A stretch of 64,000 nt of DNA from positions 248,001 through 312,000 of the forward strand of contig CAVSFO010000006.1 of assembly GCA_963727245.1 (NCBI GenBank), given 5' to 3'. Positions 1-7,763 of the stretch are shown in pieces (positions within the stretch are counted from its first letter, which is position 1; each line of letters starts with the position of its first letter). This stretch comes from JBKQVT01 sp963727245 (GTDB lineage: Bacteria > Planctomycetota > Planctomycetia > Pirellulales > Thermoguttaceae). The notes beneath the pieces are model-generated. The model did not search any database. It had not been told where the DNA came from and was given only the letters and a program-made list of their open reading frames with translations. Made by a program: the position numbers and the translations under genes.

Positions 1-223
1 TTACGCCGGCACCCGCGGCCACCTCGACAAGGTCCCGCTCAAGGACGTCCATGCCTGGGAAGAGGGCTTCCAGAAGTTCGTCCGTGAAGAGAAGCACGCC
101 CTCTGGCAGAAGATCACCGACAGCCGGGAACTCGACGCCGACGCAGCCGCCGAAGTGGAGCGGGCGGTGGCCGAGTTCCAGGGGCGTTACGCCGATCAAC
201 ACGGGAAAACGGTCGTTGTATGA
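1..223 (+). CDS. atpA: ATP synthase F1 subunit alpha, C-terminal end (partial)
   Basis: Only the last 73 codons are in the window; the reading frame is open from base 2 to a TGA at 221-223. The peptide begins YAGTRGHLDKVPL and continues through a helical KDVHAWEEGF segment, the usual C-terminal domain of F1 alpha. The alpha subunit carries the non-catalytic nucleotide sites of the alpha3beta3 hexamer on the cytoplasmic face of the membrane. atpG, atpD and atpC follow on the same strand, which confirms the identity, but the normally adjacent atpG is separated by about 800 bases holding a PIN toxin and a small partner gene. Confidence 0.93.
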   Translation, partial: YAGTRGHLDKVPLKDVHAWEEGFQKFVREEKHALWQKITDSRELDADAAAEVERAVAEFQGRYADQHGKTVVV

Positions 224-281
224 TGAACTATCGGAACGTCACCCCGGCCGCGCAGTGGGCGGGCTTGTCCGCCGCGTTTCC

Positions 282-309
282 TTGAACATTGCTTCCCACG
301 CGATAGGAT
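282..309 (+). promoter_or_regulatory. possible promoter of the PIN toxin gene
   Basis: TTGAAC (282-287) and TAGGAT (304-309) are separated by 16 bases. The -10-like box ends 6 bases before the ATG at 316, so a transcript from it would be essentially leaderless. The AGGA inside it could instead serve as a ribosome-binding site on a message read through from atpA; the sequence alone does not decide. Confidence 0.35.
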
Positions 310-315
310 ACTTGT

Positions 316-801
316 ATGGGCAAGCGGGTCTACATTGAAACATCCGTGATTAGCTACCTAGTGGCGCGGCCGAGTCGAAATATCCTCGCCGTCGCTTGGC
401 AGCAGGTCACCCAGGAATGGTGGGATAACCAAAGAGAGCGGTTTGAATTGTTCACTTCCGAACTGGTTATGGTGGAGGCCGGCCAGGGCGATCCCGACGC
501 GGCACGGCGCCGGGGCGAAAAACTCCAAGGCATCCCCGATCTCGAAGTGACGGATGGAGTTGTTGCCTTGGCAAAGAAATTGGTAGACGAGGGCGCCTTG
601 CCCAGGGAAGCGATGGATGATGCCATGCATGTTGCCGTGGCGGCCGTACATGGGGTGGACTATTTGCTGACCTGGAATTGTCGTCATCTCGATAACGCCG
701 AGCGGAAACCTCTGGTGCGGAGCGTGTGTGCCGTCGCCGGATACCGCTGCCCAGAAATATGCACGCCGCAGGAGCTTATGGGAGAACGCGACCATGACTG
801 A
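316..801 (+). CDS. PIN-domain (VapC-like) toxin
   Basis: A 161-aa protein with the features of the PIN RNase fold: an N-terminal beta strand MGKRVYIETSVISYL with an acidic residue at the usual first metal-ligand position, a central acidic segment, and a C-terminal DDAMHVAVAAVHGVDYLLTW motif supplying further acidic ligands. VapC toxins cleave RNA, commonly tRNA or rRNA. A 58-aa ORF overlaps its end by 8 bases, the arrangement of a toxin-antitoxin pair but with the toxin first. It lies inside the ATP synthase operon. Family is clear; RNA target and toxicity are inference. Confidence 0.8.
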   Translation: MGKRVYIETSVISYLVARPSRNILAVAWQQVTQEWWDNQRERFELFTSELVMVEAGQGDPDAARRRGEKLQGIPDLEVTDGVVALAKKLVDEGALPREAMDDAMHVAVAAVHGVDYLLTWNCRHLDNAERKPLVRSVCAVAGYRCPEICTPQELMGERDHD

Positions 802-970
802 CGAAATCATTGAAGAGGTTTGGCGGGCCAAGGACCAGGTTGCCAAACAGTTTGATTGCAATATCGACGCGCTGGCCGCGGAGCTTCGCAAGCGGCAGAG
901 GGCGTCGGGACGAAAAGTCGTCAATCTGGAGAAGGAGCCGTCCGGAAAGGCCGCGAGAGTTTCTCCATAG
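794..970 (+). CDS. small partner of the PIN toxin, probable antitoxin
   Basis: A 58-aa ORF starting ATG at 794, inside the last codons of the PIN gene, and ending TAG at 968-970. The N-terminal MTDEIIEEVWRAKD is acidic and helical, and the C-terminal third is basic (RKRQRASGRK), as in many small VapB-type or PIN-partner proteins. No clear AbrB, RHH or Phd DNA-binding motif is visible. Translational coupling to the toxin gene is the main argument for the antitoxin role. After its stop only about 60 bases remain before atpG. Confidence 0.6.
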   Translation: MTDEIIEEVWRAKDQVAKQFDCNIDALAAELRKRQRASGRKVVNLEKEPSGKAARVSP

Positions 971-1032
971 GCCGGGCCGTCGCCGGGTTCCAGAGTCCTA
1001 TGGCAACCACGAATCCCCAACCCTAGAAGATT

Positions 1033-1913
1033 ATGGCCAAAGCTGCGCCCTGGACAAACGCCGCAAGTCGATCCGCAACATCCGCAAAATCACGCGGACC
1101 ATGGAGTTGATCTCCACGGCGCGGTTCAAGCGGGCGATGGACCGCGCCCTGGCCGCCACCGCCTACACCCGGCGAATCACCGCCCTGGTCGGACACCTGG
1201 CCCATAGCGGCCTGGAAGTGACCCATCCCCTGCTGGTCCCCCGCCCGCAGCCCAGCCGGGCGATCCTCCTGGTGCTCTCCGGCAATCGGGGACTCTGCGG
1301 CGGCTACAATTCCGCCGTCCTGCGGCTGGCCTACCCCCGCCATGCCGAACTGAAAAATACCATGCAGGAGTTGCGGCTGGAAGTGTCGGGCAAGCGCGGC
1401 ATCTCTGCCTTCCGCTTCCGCAAGATCCCGCTCGACGAGCGTTTCACCCATTTCGAGGACAGGCCGAGCTTCGACGAAGTCGAACTGCTGGCCAACCGCT
1501 ACCTGGAGGCGTTCCTGTCGGGGCAGATCGACCGCCTCGACGTGGCCTATACGAAATTCGAGACCCTCAGCCGGCAGTATGCCACCGTCGAGACGCTGCT
1601 GCCGCTGGCGGGGCTGGAGGGCGCGGAAGAGGAAAACGGCGCGGCGTCCGAGCGGCAGTACGAGTTCCTCCCCTCGGCCGCGAGCATCCTCGACGAAGTT
1701 GTGCCCGCCAGTTTCAAGGTGCGATTGTTCAAGTGCTTTCTCGACGCGGGCGTGAGCGAGCAGATCGCCCGCATGGTGGCCATGAAGGCCGCCACCGAGA
1801 ACGCCGACGAGATGATCGGCCACCTGTCGATGTCCTACAACCGGGCACGGCAGGGGCAGATCACTTCGGAATTGCTGGAGATCATCGGCGGGGCCGAGGC
1901 CCTCAACGAATAG
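1033..1913 (+). CDS. atpG: ATP synthase F1 subunit gamma (frameshift near the start)
   Basis: Gamma is the central rotor shaft of F1. The frame ALDKRRKSIRNIRKITRTM to LEIIGGAEALNE is a full gamma chain of about 293 aa, with the conserved NRGLCGGYN motif around bases 1286-1311 and a C-terminal helix MKAATENADEM. The natural start MAK at 1033 is in a different frame from the body: one base appears to be missing at about 1043, in a GC-rich stretch (aaagctgcgcc). Upstream in the body frame there is no sensible ATG. A sequencing deletion is the simplest explanation, because the rest of the gene is intact. It follows the PIN module and precedes atpD. Confidence 0.9.
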
Positions 1914-1939
1914 AGTCCTGTTGTGGAGGTGTAGTATCG

Positions 1940-2041
1940 GTAGGGTGGGGCGACGGGCACCATGCGAAGCATGGTCGGCGAGCCCCACCAAAATCCGCGA
2001 AACAATGATGGTGGGGCTCGCTGCGCTCGACCCACCCTACT
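1940..2041. repeat. imperfect palindromic intergenic repeat between atpG and atpD
   Basis: The outer arms are TAGGGTGGG (1941-1949) and CCCACCCTA (2031-2039); the inner arms include GGCGAGCCCCACC and GGTGGGGCTCGC. The element fills most of the 154-base gap. Related CCCACCCTAC ends recur near 48586. Translations of such elements give the spurious peptide GWVERSEPH seen widely in databases, suggesting a dispersed repeat family. Confidence 0.7.
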
Positions 2042-2067
2042 TCCTTAAAGGCGACGAGAAAAAACCC

Positions 2068-3531
2068 ATGTCCCCCACCACTGCCCCCGCGGCGGAGAAG
2101 AAAGTCAACGTCGGCCAGGTCACCCAGATCATCGGCTCCACCTTCGACGCCAAGTTCCCGGAAAGCCACATGCCGTCGATCTACAACGCCGTGAAGGTAA
2201 CGGCCCAGGAGAAAGGCCTGGAGCTCGACCTCACCGGCGAGGTGCAACAGCACCTCGGCGGCGGACGCGTCCGCTGCGTCGCCCTGGGAAGCACCGACGG
2301 CATGGTCCGCGGCATGGACTGCGTCGACACCGGCGCGCCGGTCAAGGTGCCGGTGGGCAAGGCCACGCTCGGCCGCGTCTTCAACCTGGTGGGCCAGACC
2401 ATCGACGGCGGCGGTCCCATCGAGGCCGAGGACTATTGGCCCATCCATCGCGAGGCGCCCCTGGTGACCGATCTGTCGACGAAGACGGAAATCTTCGAGA
2501 CCGGCATCAAGGTGATCGACCTCTTGACGCCCTTCGTGCGCGGCGGCAAGGCCGGGCTGTTCGGCGGGGCCGGCCTGGGCAAGACCGTCGTGCTCACCGA
2601 GTTGATCGCCCGCATCGCCAGCTCGCACGGCGGCTATTCCGTCTTTGCCGGCGTCGGCGAGCGGACCCGCGAGGGCAACGACCTCTGGCTGGAAATGCAG
2701 AAGGCCAAGATCGGCAATACCGGCCGCAACGTCCTCTCGCAGACCTGCATGGTCTTCGGCCAGATGAACGAGCCACCCGGGGCGCGGTTGCGCGTGGCCC
2801 TGTCGGCCTTGACCATGGCCGAATACTTCCGCGACACGACCGGGGCCAACGTCCTCTTGTTCATCGACAACATCTTCCGTTTTTCGCAGGCCGGCAGCGA
2901 AGTCTCGGCCTTGCTGGGCCGCATGCCCTCGGCCGTGGGCTACCAGCCCACGCTGGCCACCGAAATGGGACAACTCCAGGAGCGCATCGCCTCGACGAGC
3001 AAGGGGGCCATCACCTCGGTGCAGGCGGTCTACGTGCCGGCCGACGACCCCACCGATCCCGCCCCGGCGGCGGCCTTCGGACAACTCGACGCCTTCCTCT
3101 ACCTGGAGCGGTCGATTTCGGAAAAAGGCATCTATCCGGCCGTCGATCCGCTGGCGTCCTCCAGCCGCGTGTTGGATCCGCAGTACGTCGGCCAGCGGCA
3201 CTACGACATCGCCCGCCGCGTGCAAATGACCCTACAGCGTTACCGCGAGCTGCAAGACATCATCGCCATCCTGGGCGTCGACGAGTTGAGCGAACAGGAC
3301 AAGCTGGTGGTGCACCGCGCCCGCCGCATGGAGCGGTTCCTTTCGCAGCCGTTCCTGGTGGCCGAGGTGTTCACCGGCAAGCCCGGCGAGATTACCCCGC
3401 TGGCCGACACCATCCGCAGCTTCGAGGAGTTGGCCGACGGCAAGTGGGACCACCTTCCCGAGCAGGCCTTCATGTACGTCGGGGCCATCGAGCAGGCCGA
3501 GGCCCAGGCGAAGAAGCTGGAGGCGAAATGA
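2068..3531 (+). CDS. atpD: ATP synthase F1 subunit beta
   Basis: A 487-aa catalytic subunit of F1. The start chosen is ATG 2068 (MSPTTAPAAEKKVNVG), because the beta-barrel domain VNVGQVTQIIGSTFDAKFP begins about 15 residues later; further upstream the frame reads through the intergenic repeat. The P-loop GGAGLGKTV (about bases 2566-2592), the GERTREGNDLW segment with the catalytic Glu, and LLFIDNIFRF (Walker B) are intact, as is the C-terminal DELSEQDKL (DELSEED-like) helix. No frameshift is seen. It sits between atpG and atpC and should be co-transcribed with them. Confidence 0.97.
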   Translation: MSPTTAPAAEKKVNVGQVTQIIGSTFDAKFPESHMPSIYNAVKVTAQEKGLELDLTGEVQQHLGGGRVRCVALGSTDGMVRGMDCVDTGAPVKVPVGKATLGRVFNLVGQTIDGGGPIEAEDYWPIHREAPLVTDLSTKTEIFETGIKVIDLLTPFVRGGKAGLFGGAGLGKTVVLTELIARIASSHGGYSVFAGVGERTREGNDLWLEMQKAKIGNTGRNVLSQTCMVFGQMNEPPGARLRVALSALTMAEYFRDTTGANVLLFIDNIFRFSQAGSEVSALLGRMPSAVGYQPTLATEMGQLQERIASTSKGAITSVQAVYVPADDPTDPAPAAAFGQLDAFLYLERSISEKGIYPAVDPLASSSRVLDPQYVGQRHYDIARRVQMTLQRYRELQDIIAILGVDELSEQDKLVVHRARRMERFLSQPFLVAEVFTGKPGEITPLADTIRSFEELADGKWDHLPEQAFMYVGAIEQAEAQAKKLEAK

Positions 3532-3547
3532 ATTCGGAATTTGCAGT

Positions 3548-3608
3548 GCGAAACCGCAAGCGTATACCATCCCCCGGTCCCTGGTCCCTGGCCCCTGGCC
3601 CCTGATTC
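3548..3608 (+). repeat. start-proximal module: GCGAAACCGCAAGCG plus CCCTGG/CCCCTGG tract before atpC
   Basis: GCGAAACCGCAAGCG (3548-3562) is followed by a pyrimidine-rich run of CCCTGG and CCCCTGG units that ends at the atpC ATG (3611). No Shine-Dalgarno sequence is present. The same two-part module, in the same order and orientation, precedes hisH (22628-22688). Confidence 0.8.
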
Positions 3609-3610
3609 CT

Positions 3611-4024
3611 ATGCAACTCATTCTCGTAACGCCGGAGCGGACCGTTCGCGACGAAAAGGCCGACTTCGTGGCGCTGCCGTTGTTTGACGGCGAGATCGGC
3701 ATCGGCCGTGACCGTGCGCCGCTGATCGGCCGGCTCGGCTACGGCGAGATGCGGATCACCCGCCAGGGCAAGACCGTCCGTTACTACGTCGAGGGGGGCT
3801 TCGTCGAGGTGGCCGAGGACGTGGTGACGGTGCTGGCATCGCGGGCGGTCCCGTCCGAGGAGTTGGACGACGCGGTGGCCGAGGAGCAGCTTCGCGCCGT
3901 GCAGGCCAAGCCGGCCCATTCGCCCGAGTCGATGGCGCTGCGCGACCCGCGTCTCGGCACAGAGCCGGGCGCAGTTGCGGGCCTCCCGCCGTGCGGGGCG
4001 GTAGCCGAAGAAACGGAAGTATGA
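3611..4024 (+). CDS. atpC: ATP synthase F1 subunit epsilon
   Basis: A 137-aa epsilon subunit, the inhibitory stalk component that contacts gamma and the c-ring. The N-terminal beta sandwich MQLILVTPERTVRDEKADFVALPLFDGEIGI and the RYYVEGGFVEVAEDVVTVLA segment are typical. The C-terminal part carries a helix VAEEQLRAVQA and then a less conserved Gly/Pro-rich tail (about residues 110-137). It is the last ATP synthase gene here; the next plus-strand genes are HicB and HicA about 120 bases downstream. The ATG directly abuts a CCCCTGG minisatellite rather than an SD. Confidence 0.92.
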   Translation: MQLILVTPERTVRDEKADFVALPLFDGEIGIGRDRAPLIGRLGYGEMRITRQGKTVRYYVEGGFVEVAEDVVTVLASRAVPSEELDDAVAEEQLRAVQAKPAHSPESMALRDPRLGTEPGAVAGLPPCGAVAEETEV

Positions 4025-4065
4025 CAGGCTCGTCGCCGGCCGGAGGCCGCCGTCTCCCGATGCCG

Positions 4066-4095
4066 TTGACCAACGGGGGGCCGGCAACCTAAACT
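4066..4095 (+). promoter_or_regulatory. possible hicBA promoter
   Basis: TTGACC (4066-4071) and TAAACT (4090-4095) are separated by 18 bases and lie about 50 bases before the hicB ATG. HicB-type antitoxins commonly repress their own promoter, so operator sites would be expected here, but I see no obvious symmetrical operator. Confidence 0.35.
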
Positions 4096-4147
4096 ATAGT
4101 AGTGGCCTCGACCGCAGCCGGCGTGTTGTTTTTGGAGGGTTGCATCC

Positions 4148-4339
4148 ATGCAGACCGTCAAGATTGTATTCTGGCAGGAGGGGGACGCCTGGCTCGGATA
4201 TCTCGAGGACTACCCGGACTACCGGACCCAGGGGGAGTCGCTCGAAGACCTGAGGGAGCACCTCAAGGACCTCCACCACGACATCGCCAGCGGTCAGATC
4301 CCGGGCATCCGCAAGGTCGAGGAGTTGACCATTTCGTGA
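4148..4339 (+). CDS. hicB: HicB-type antitoxin
   Basis: A 63-aa protein with the HicB partial RNase H-like fold: strands MQTVKIVFWQEGDAWLGYL and the DYRTQGESLEDLREHL turn-helix. It is on the short side and lacks an evident C-terminal RHH or HTH domain, so DNA binding may be weak or provided by the complex. A GGAGGGTTG sequence about 9 bases before the ATG is a good ribosome-binding site. Its TGA overlaps the GTG start of the next gene (GTGA), which is strong evidence of translational coupling to HicA. Antitoxin-first order is the less common arrangement for hic loci. Confidence 0.85.
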   Translation: MQTVKIVFWQEGDAWLGYLEDYPDYRTQGESLEDLREHLKDLHHDIASGQIPGIRKVEELTIS

Positions 4340-4515
4340 AACGGATCGACCTTGTCAAGACGATCGAGGGCTTGGGCTGCGTCTTGATCCGTCGCGGCGG
4401 GAAACACGACTGGTATCGCAATCCGGACACAGGCGTTTCCCAGCCGGTCCCGCGGCATCGCGAGATCAAGGAGAGCCTGGCCAAGCACGTAATCAGGATG
4501 CTCGGTCGGCCGTAG
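4336..4515 (+). CDS. hicA: HicA-type mRNA interferase toxin
   Basis: A 59-aa protein starting at GTG 4336, overlapping hicB by 4 bases. It shows the double-stranded RNA-binding-like HicA fold: KRIDLVKTIEGLGCVLIRRG, then GKHDWYRN with the catalytic His, then VPRHREIKESLAKHVIRMLG. HicA toxins cleave mRNA or bind it at the ribosome and are neutralised by HicB. The pair follows atpC by about 120 bases with its own candidate promoter and is followed by a hairpin with a T-run. Identification rests on motif, size and coupling. Confidence 0.87.
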   Translation: MKRIDLVKTIEGLGCVLIRRGGKHDWYRNPDTGVSQPVPRHREIKESLAKHVIRMLGRP

Positions 4516-4572
4516 TCCTGGAGCGGCGGACGTACTCGGCGTATCGCGTGTCGGCGGCCGGAAGCCGCCACC

Positions 4573-4597
4573 CCCCGGACGCAGTCCGGGGCTTTTT
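4573..4597 (+). terminator. rho-independent terminator after hicA
   Basis: A GC-rich stem CCCCGGAC-GCA-GTCCGGGG (4573-4591) is followed by CTTTTT. Read on the minus strand, the same hairpin lies just after the EF-G II stop codon and belongs to the stop-proximal module shared with ntrC-like and mutL genes. Confidence 0.7.
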
Positions 4598-4599
4598 CC

Positions 4600-4620
4600 A
4601 ATCCCTGGCCCCTGGCCCCC
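4600..4620 (-). repeat. purine-rich stop-proximal tract after EF-G II
   Basis: Read on the minus strand, the EF-G stop codon is followed directly by gggggccaggggccagggattgg and then AAAAAGCCCCGG, leading into the hairpin. The same order (GGGGCCAGGG, then GGAAAAGCCCC hairpin) follows mutL, and a variant follows the NtrC-type gene. Confidence 0.75.
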
Positions 4621-6720
4621 TCAATCCTCCTCCTCTTCCTTCACCTGCGCCTTGGCGATGATCTCCTGCTGCACGTTGCCCGGCACCACGTCGTAGTGGC
4701 TGAACTCCAACGTGTAGCTCCCCTGGCCGCCGGTGATGCTGGAAAGGCTGCGGGCGTAGGTCGTCACCTCGGCCAGCGGCACCTCGGCGGTCACCGTCTG
4801 CAAGTCGCCGCCGGCGGAATCGATGCCCAGCACGCGGCCGCGGCGGCCGGACATGTCGCTGTTGATGTCGCCCACCTTGGTGTTGGGGACCGTGATCTCG
4901 ATCTTCACGATCGGCTCCAACAGTCCCGGCTTGGCCTGCTGGAAGACGTTGCGGAAGGCCATCGAGCCGGCCGTCTTGAATGCCTGTTCCGAGCTGTCCA
5001 CCGGGTGGTGCTTGCCGAAGTGGACCTCGACGCACACGTTCTGCACCTTGTAGCCGGCGATGACGCCGCGCTCGAGACGGTCCTTGAAACCCTTCTCCAC
5101 CGCCGGCAGGAAGTTGCTGGGAATCGTGCCGCCCACCACCGAGTCGATCCAGACGAAGTTGTTGTCCGCGTCGTAATGGTAATCCTTCATCGAGGGGAAG
5201 CGGGCCTTCGTGGCCCACTCCTCGATGTTCACGTCCTTGGGCAAGGGGAACATGCGGATGTGGACCTCGCCGAACTGCCCCCGCCCGCCCGTCTGCTTCT
5301 TGTGCCGATAGCTCCCCTCGGCGTTGATCTGGATCGTCTCCCGGTAAGGGATCTTGGGCTCGCGGGTGTCGACCTCGACCTTGTCGCGGCGCTTGAGGCG
5401 CTCGCGGAGGATTTGCAAGTGCAGCTCGCTCATGCCCGTGGCCACCATCTCCTTGGTCTGGGCGTCGCGATCGATGCGGAAGGTGGCGTCCTCCTGGCAG
5501 ATCTTGTTCAGCGCCCCGGAGAGCTTGGTTTCGTCGCCGCGGCTCTTGGGCGTGACGGCCAGGCCGACCATCGGCGAAGGGAAGGGGATGGGCGGCATCA
5601 CCAGCTCGCCCAGCGTCATGCCGGTCCGCAGGTCCTCCATCTTGATCACCGCCACGATGTCGCCCGGCCTGGCGTCGTCGACCGGCTGCGTCTCGTTGGC
5701 CTGCACCTCGAAGAGCTGGCCGAGCTTGATCCCCTTGCGCAGCCCCGAGACCGGCAGTGCGTCGTCCTTCTTCATCGAGCCCGAGTAAACGCGGATGAAA
5801 TTGATTTTCTGCACGAACGGGTCGATGCGGGTCTTGAACACCTGGGCGACCAGCGGCCCGGCCGCGTCGGCCTGAAGCTCCACCGTGCCCCCCTCGGCGT
5901 TCTGCGCGGTCCGGGCCATCATGTCGGGCGAGGGCGCGGCCACCGCCAGCGCGTCCATCAACTCGGCCAGTCCCGTGCCGGTCTTGGCCGACACGCAGAC
6001 GATGGGTATCAGCGTCCCCGCGGCCACCGCCCGCTTGATCAAGCGGGGCAGCTCCTCGGCCGTGGGCGGCGTGCCCTCGAAGTAACGCTCCATGACCGCC
6101 TCGTCGACCTCAATGATCGATTCCAGGAGCGACTGGCTGACCTCGGCCGGATCGACCAGGGCGCCGGCCGTGTCGGCGGGCACGCTCAGGGTGCTGGCCA
6201 CGCCGCGGAAATCGCCCCCCTGGCCCAGCGGCACGTTGAGCAACATGCACGCCTTGCCGAACAACTCCTGGATGTTTGCCAGCAGGACGGGGAAGTCGAT
6301 GTTCTCGGCGTCCATCTTGTTCAGCACGATCAGCCGGCCCAGGCCGGCCTTCTTCGCCTCGGCGAACACCCGCCGCGTGTTGACTTCGATGCCCGACTGG
6401 GCGTTGATGACCACGGCCGCCGTATCGACCGCCCGCAGGGCGCCGATCGTCTGCCCGATGAAGTCGGGATAGCCGGGCGTGTCGATCGCCTGGAAGTGCT
6501 TGCCGGCGTGGTCGAAGTGGACCACGCTGGCCTCGATGGTGTACTTGTGCTGCTTCTCCTCGTCGTCGAAGTCGCAGATGCTGGTGCCTTCGTCGACGCT
6601 CGCCGGCCGGTTGAACATGCCGGCGGCCACCAGCAGGCGATCGACCAGGGTCGTCTTGCCGGCCGACCCGTGACCGCAAAAAACAATGTTGCGGATGTCC
6701 GCCACAGGATACTTCGACAT
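4621..6720 (-). CDS. elongation factor G paralogue, EF-G II type
   Basis: A 699-aa translational GTPase. The start is MSKYPVADIRNIVFCGHG at 6720; the reading frame continues upstream without a stop but overlaps hisA there, so the upstream part is not coding. Visible motifs are G1 GHGSAGKTTL (not the AHID-GKTT of canonical EF-G), G3 DTPGYPDF and G4 NKMD, followed by EF-G domains II to V with KQTGGRGQFGEV in domain IV. This P-loop form is typical of the second EF-G subfamily, whose role is less well defined than that of the translocase. A second, canonical EF-G lies at 58434-60524. The C terminus is acidic (KEEEED). Confidence 0.88.
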   Translation of the reverse strand: MSKYPVADIRNIVFCGHGSAGKTTLVDRLLVAAGMFNRPASVDEGTSICDFDDEEKQHKYTIEASVVHFDHAGKHFQAIDTPGYPDFIGQTIGALRAVDTAAVVINAQSGIEVNTRRVFAEAKKAGLGRLIVLNKMDAENIDFPVLLANIQELFGKACMLLNVPLGQGGDFRGVASTLSVPADTAGALVDPAEVSQSLLESIIEVDEAVMERYFEGTPPTAEELPRLIKRAVAAGTLIPIVCVSAKTGTGLAELMDALAVAAPSPDMMARTAQNAEGGTVELQADAAGPLVAQVFKTRIDPFVQKINFIRVYSGSMKKDDALPVSGLRKGIKLGQLFEVQANETQPVDDARPGDIVAVIKMEDLRTGMTLGELVMPPIPFPSPMVGLAVTPKSRGDETKLSGALNKICQEDATFRIDRDAQTKEMVATGMSELHLQILRERLKRRDKVEVDTREPKIPYRETIQINAEGSYRHKKQTGGRGQFGEVHIRMFPLPKDVNIEEWATKARFPSMKDYHYDADNNFVWIDSVVGGTIPSNFLPAVEKGFKDRLERGVIAGYKVQNVCVEVHFGKHHPVDSSEQAFKTAGSMAFRNVFQQAKPGLLEPIVKIEITVPNTKVGDINSDMSGRRGRVLGIDSAGGDLQTVTAEVPLAEVTTYARSLSSITGGQGSYTLEFSHYDVVPGNVQQEIIAKAQVKEEEED

Positions 6721-6734
6721 GATTTTTCCTCTAA

Positions 6735-6781
6735 GGGGGACTGTCCCGATTTTCGTCCGACGAAAATGGGACTGTCCCCTT
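6735..6781. repeat. GGGACTGTCCC-type palindromic repeat
   Basis: The arms GGGACTGTCCCGATTTTCG and CGAAAATGGGACTGTCCC face each other around a 5-base loop, in the gap between hisA and EF-G II. Other copies are at 29912-29992, 33048-33128 and 34933-34978; isolated half copies occur near 58300 and 58405. Confidence 0.85.
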
Positions 6782-6812
6782 CTGAAACAGTGATCTTGTT
6801 CTTTCCCAGGTT

Positions 6813-7547
6813 CTAACGAGTTTGTGTTACTGTCCGGCGGGCTGCCGCCAGCGCGTCGGGCAAGCTCAAGGTTCCTTCGTACAACGCCCGGCCGATGATG
6901 CACTCCGCCACGCCCGCGGCCGCCAGCCGGGCGACATCCTCTCTGGTCGCCACGCCGCCGGAGGCGACCAGCGGCGCCTCGGCCGCCGCCAGCATCTCGG
7001 CCAGGGCCGCGTAGTTCGGCCCGGTCAACATGCCGTCGGCGGCAATGTCCGTGTAAATGATCGCCGCCATCGGCTCGTCCGAAAACTGCCGCGCCAACTC
7101 GGCCGCCGCCACCGTGCTGGTCTCCTGCCAGCCCCGGACGGCCACGCGGCCGTCCCGGGCGTCGATCCCCAAAACCAGCCGGCCGGGAAACTTCCGACAC
7201 ATCAGCCGGAACCAATCGGGCCGGTCGATCGCCAGCGTCCCGATCACCAGCCGGTCCAGCCCAAGGTCGAGCAACTCGCGGATCGCCGCCTCGTTGCGGA
7301 TGCCGCCGCCCAGTTCGCAATCGACGCCGACCGACTCGACAATGGCGCGGACGCCGGCGAGGTTTTCCAGCCGGCCGTCCCGGGCGCCGTCCAGATCGAC
7401 CAAGTGCAGGTGCTTGGCCCCCTGGGCGACCCAATGCCGCGCCATGGCGGCCGGGTCCTCGCCGAAAACGGTCTCGCGCTGGTAGTCGCCCTGCTGCAGG
7501 CGGACGCATTTGCCCCCGCGCAGGTCAATCGCCGGCCAGATTTCCAC
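6813..7547 (-). CDS. hisA: HisA, ProFAR isomerase
   Basis: A 244-aa (beta/alpha)8 barrel enzyme of histidine synthesis that isomerises the aminoaldose ProFAR to the aminoketose PRFAR. The start is placed at GTG 7547 (VEIWPAIDLRGGKCVRL), because the catalytic Asp in IDLRGGK is near residue 7 in the family; the frame extends further upstream but without homology. The second catalytic Asp is in IIYTDIAADGML, and the phosphate-binding loops ELGGGIRN and VASGGVAT are present. hisH, for the next pathway step, lies separately at 22689. The stop is followed by the GGGACTGTCCC repeat. Confidence 0.95.
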   Translation of the reverse strand: MEIWPAIDLRGGKCVRLQQGDYQRETVFGEDPAAMARHWVAQGAKHLHLVDLDGARDGRLENLAGVRAIVESVGVDCELGGGIRNEAAIRELLDLGLDRLVIGTLAIDRPDWFRLMCRKFPGRLVLGIDARDGRVAVRGWQETSTVAAAELARQFSDEPMAAIIYTDIAADGMLTGPNYAALAEMLAAAEAPLVASGGVATREDVARLAAAGVAECIIGRALYEGTLSLPDALAAARRTVTQTR

Positions 7548-7685
7548 CCGATTCTCGCTCCTGTTCGAATGCCGGGCAAGAAGCCGAAACACGTAATATG
7601 ACACAGGCCCAGGCAACTTGCAAGGTGCCCCGGGCCGGGCCACCCTGCGTCGGTAGTCCATTTCCTGGTAGCCGGCGGCGGGGAT

Positions 7686-7715
7686 TTGACACCGCAACCG
7701 GATCGGTACTATCAT
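7686..7715 (+). promoter_or_regulatory. sigma70-type promoter upstream of the 91-aa protein
   Basis: TTGACA (7686-7691) and TATCAT (7710-7715) are separated by 18 bases, with an alternative -10 TACTAT at 7707-7712. The predicted transcript start is about 40 bases before the ATG at 7764, leaving room for the GGAAGGAG ribosome-binding site. Confidence 0.55.
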
Positions 7716-7763
7716 AAGTGCAGAAATTCCTGCGGCCAGGGTCCGGAAGGAGACGGCAAGACC

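Noticed and set aside
1903..3225. Long 440-codon minus-strand frame across atpD
   Set aside because: Antisense shadow of atpD with Gly/Arg/His-rich composition typical of high-GC reverse frames.
6721..7509. Upstream in-frame extension of the EF-G II frame, giving a 962-aa protein
   Set aside because: It overlaps hisA on the same strand in another frame, has no EF-G homology and begins far before the clear MSKYPVADIRN start.
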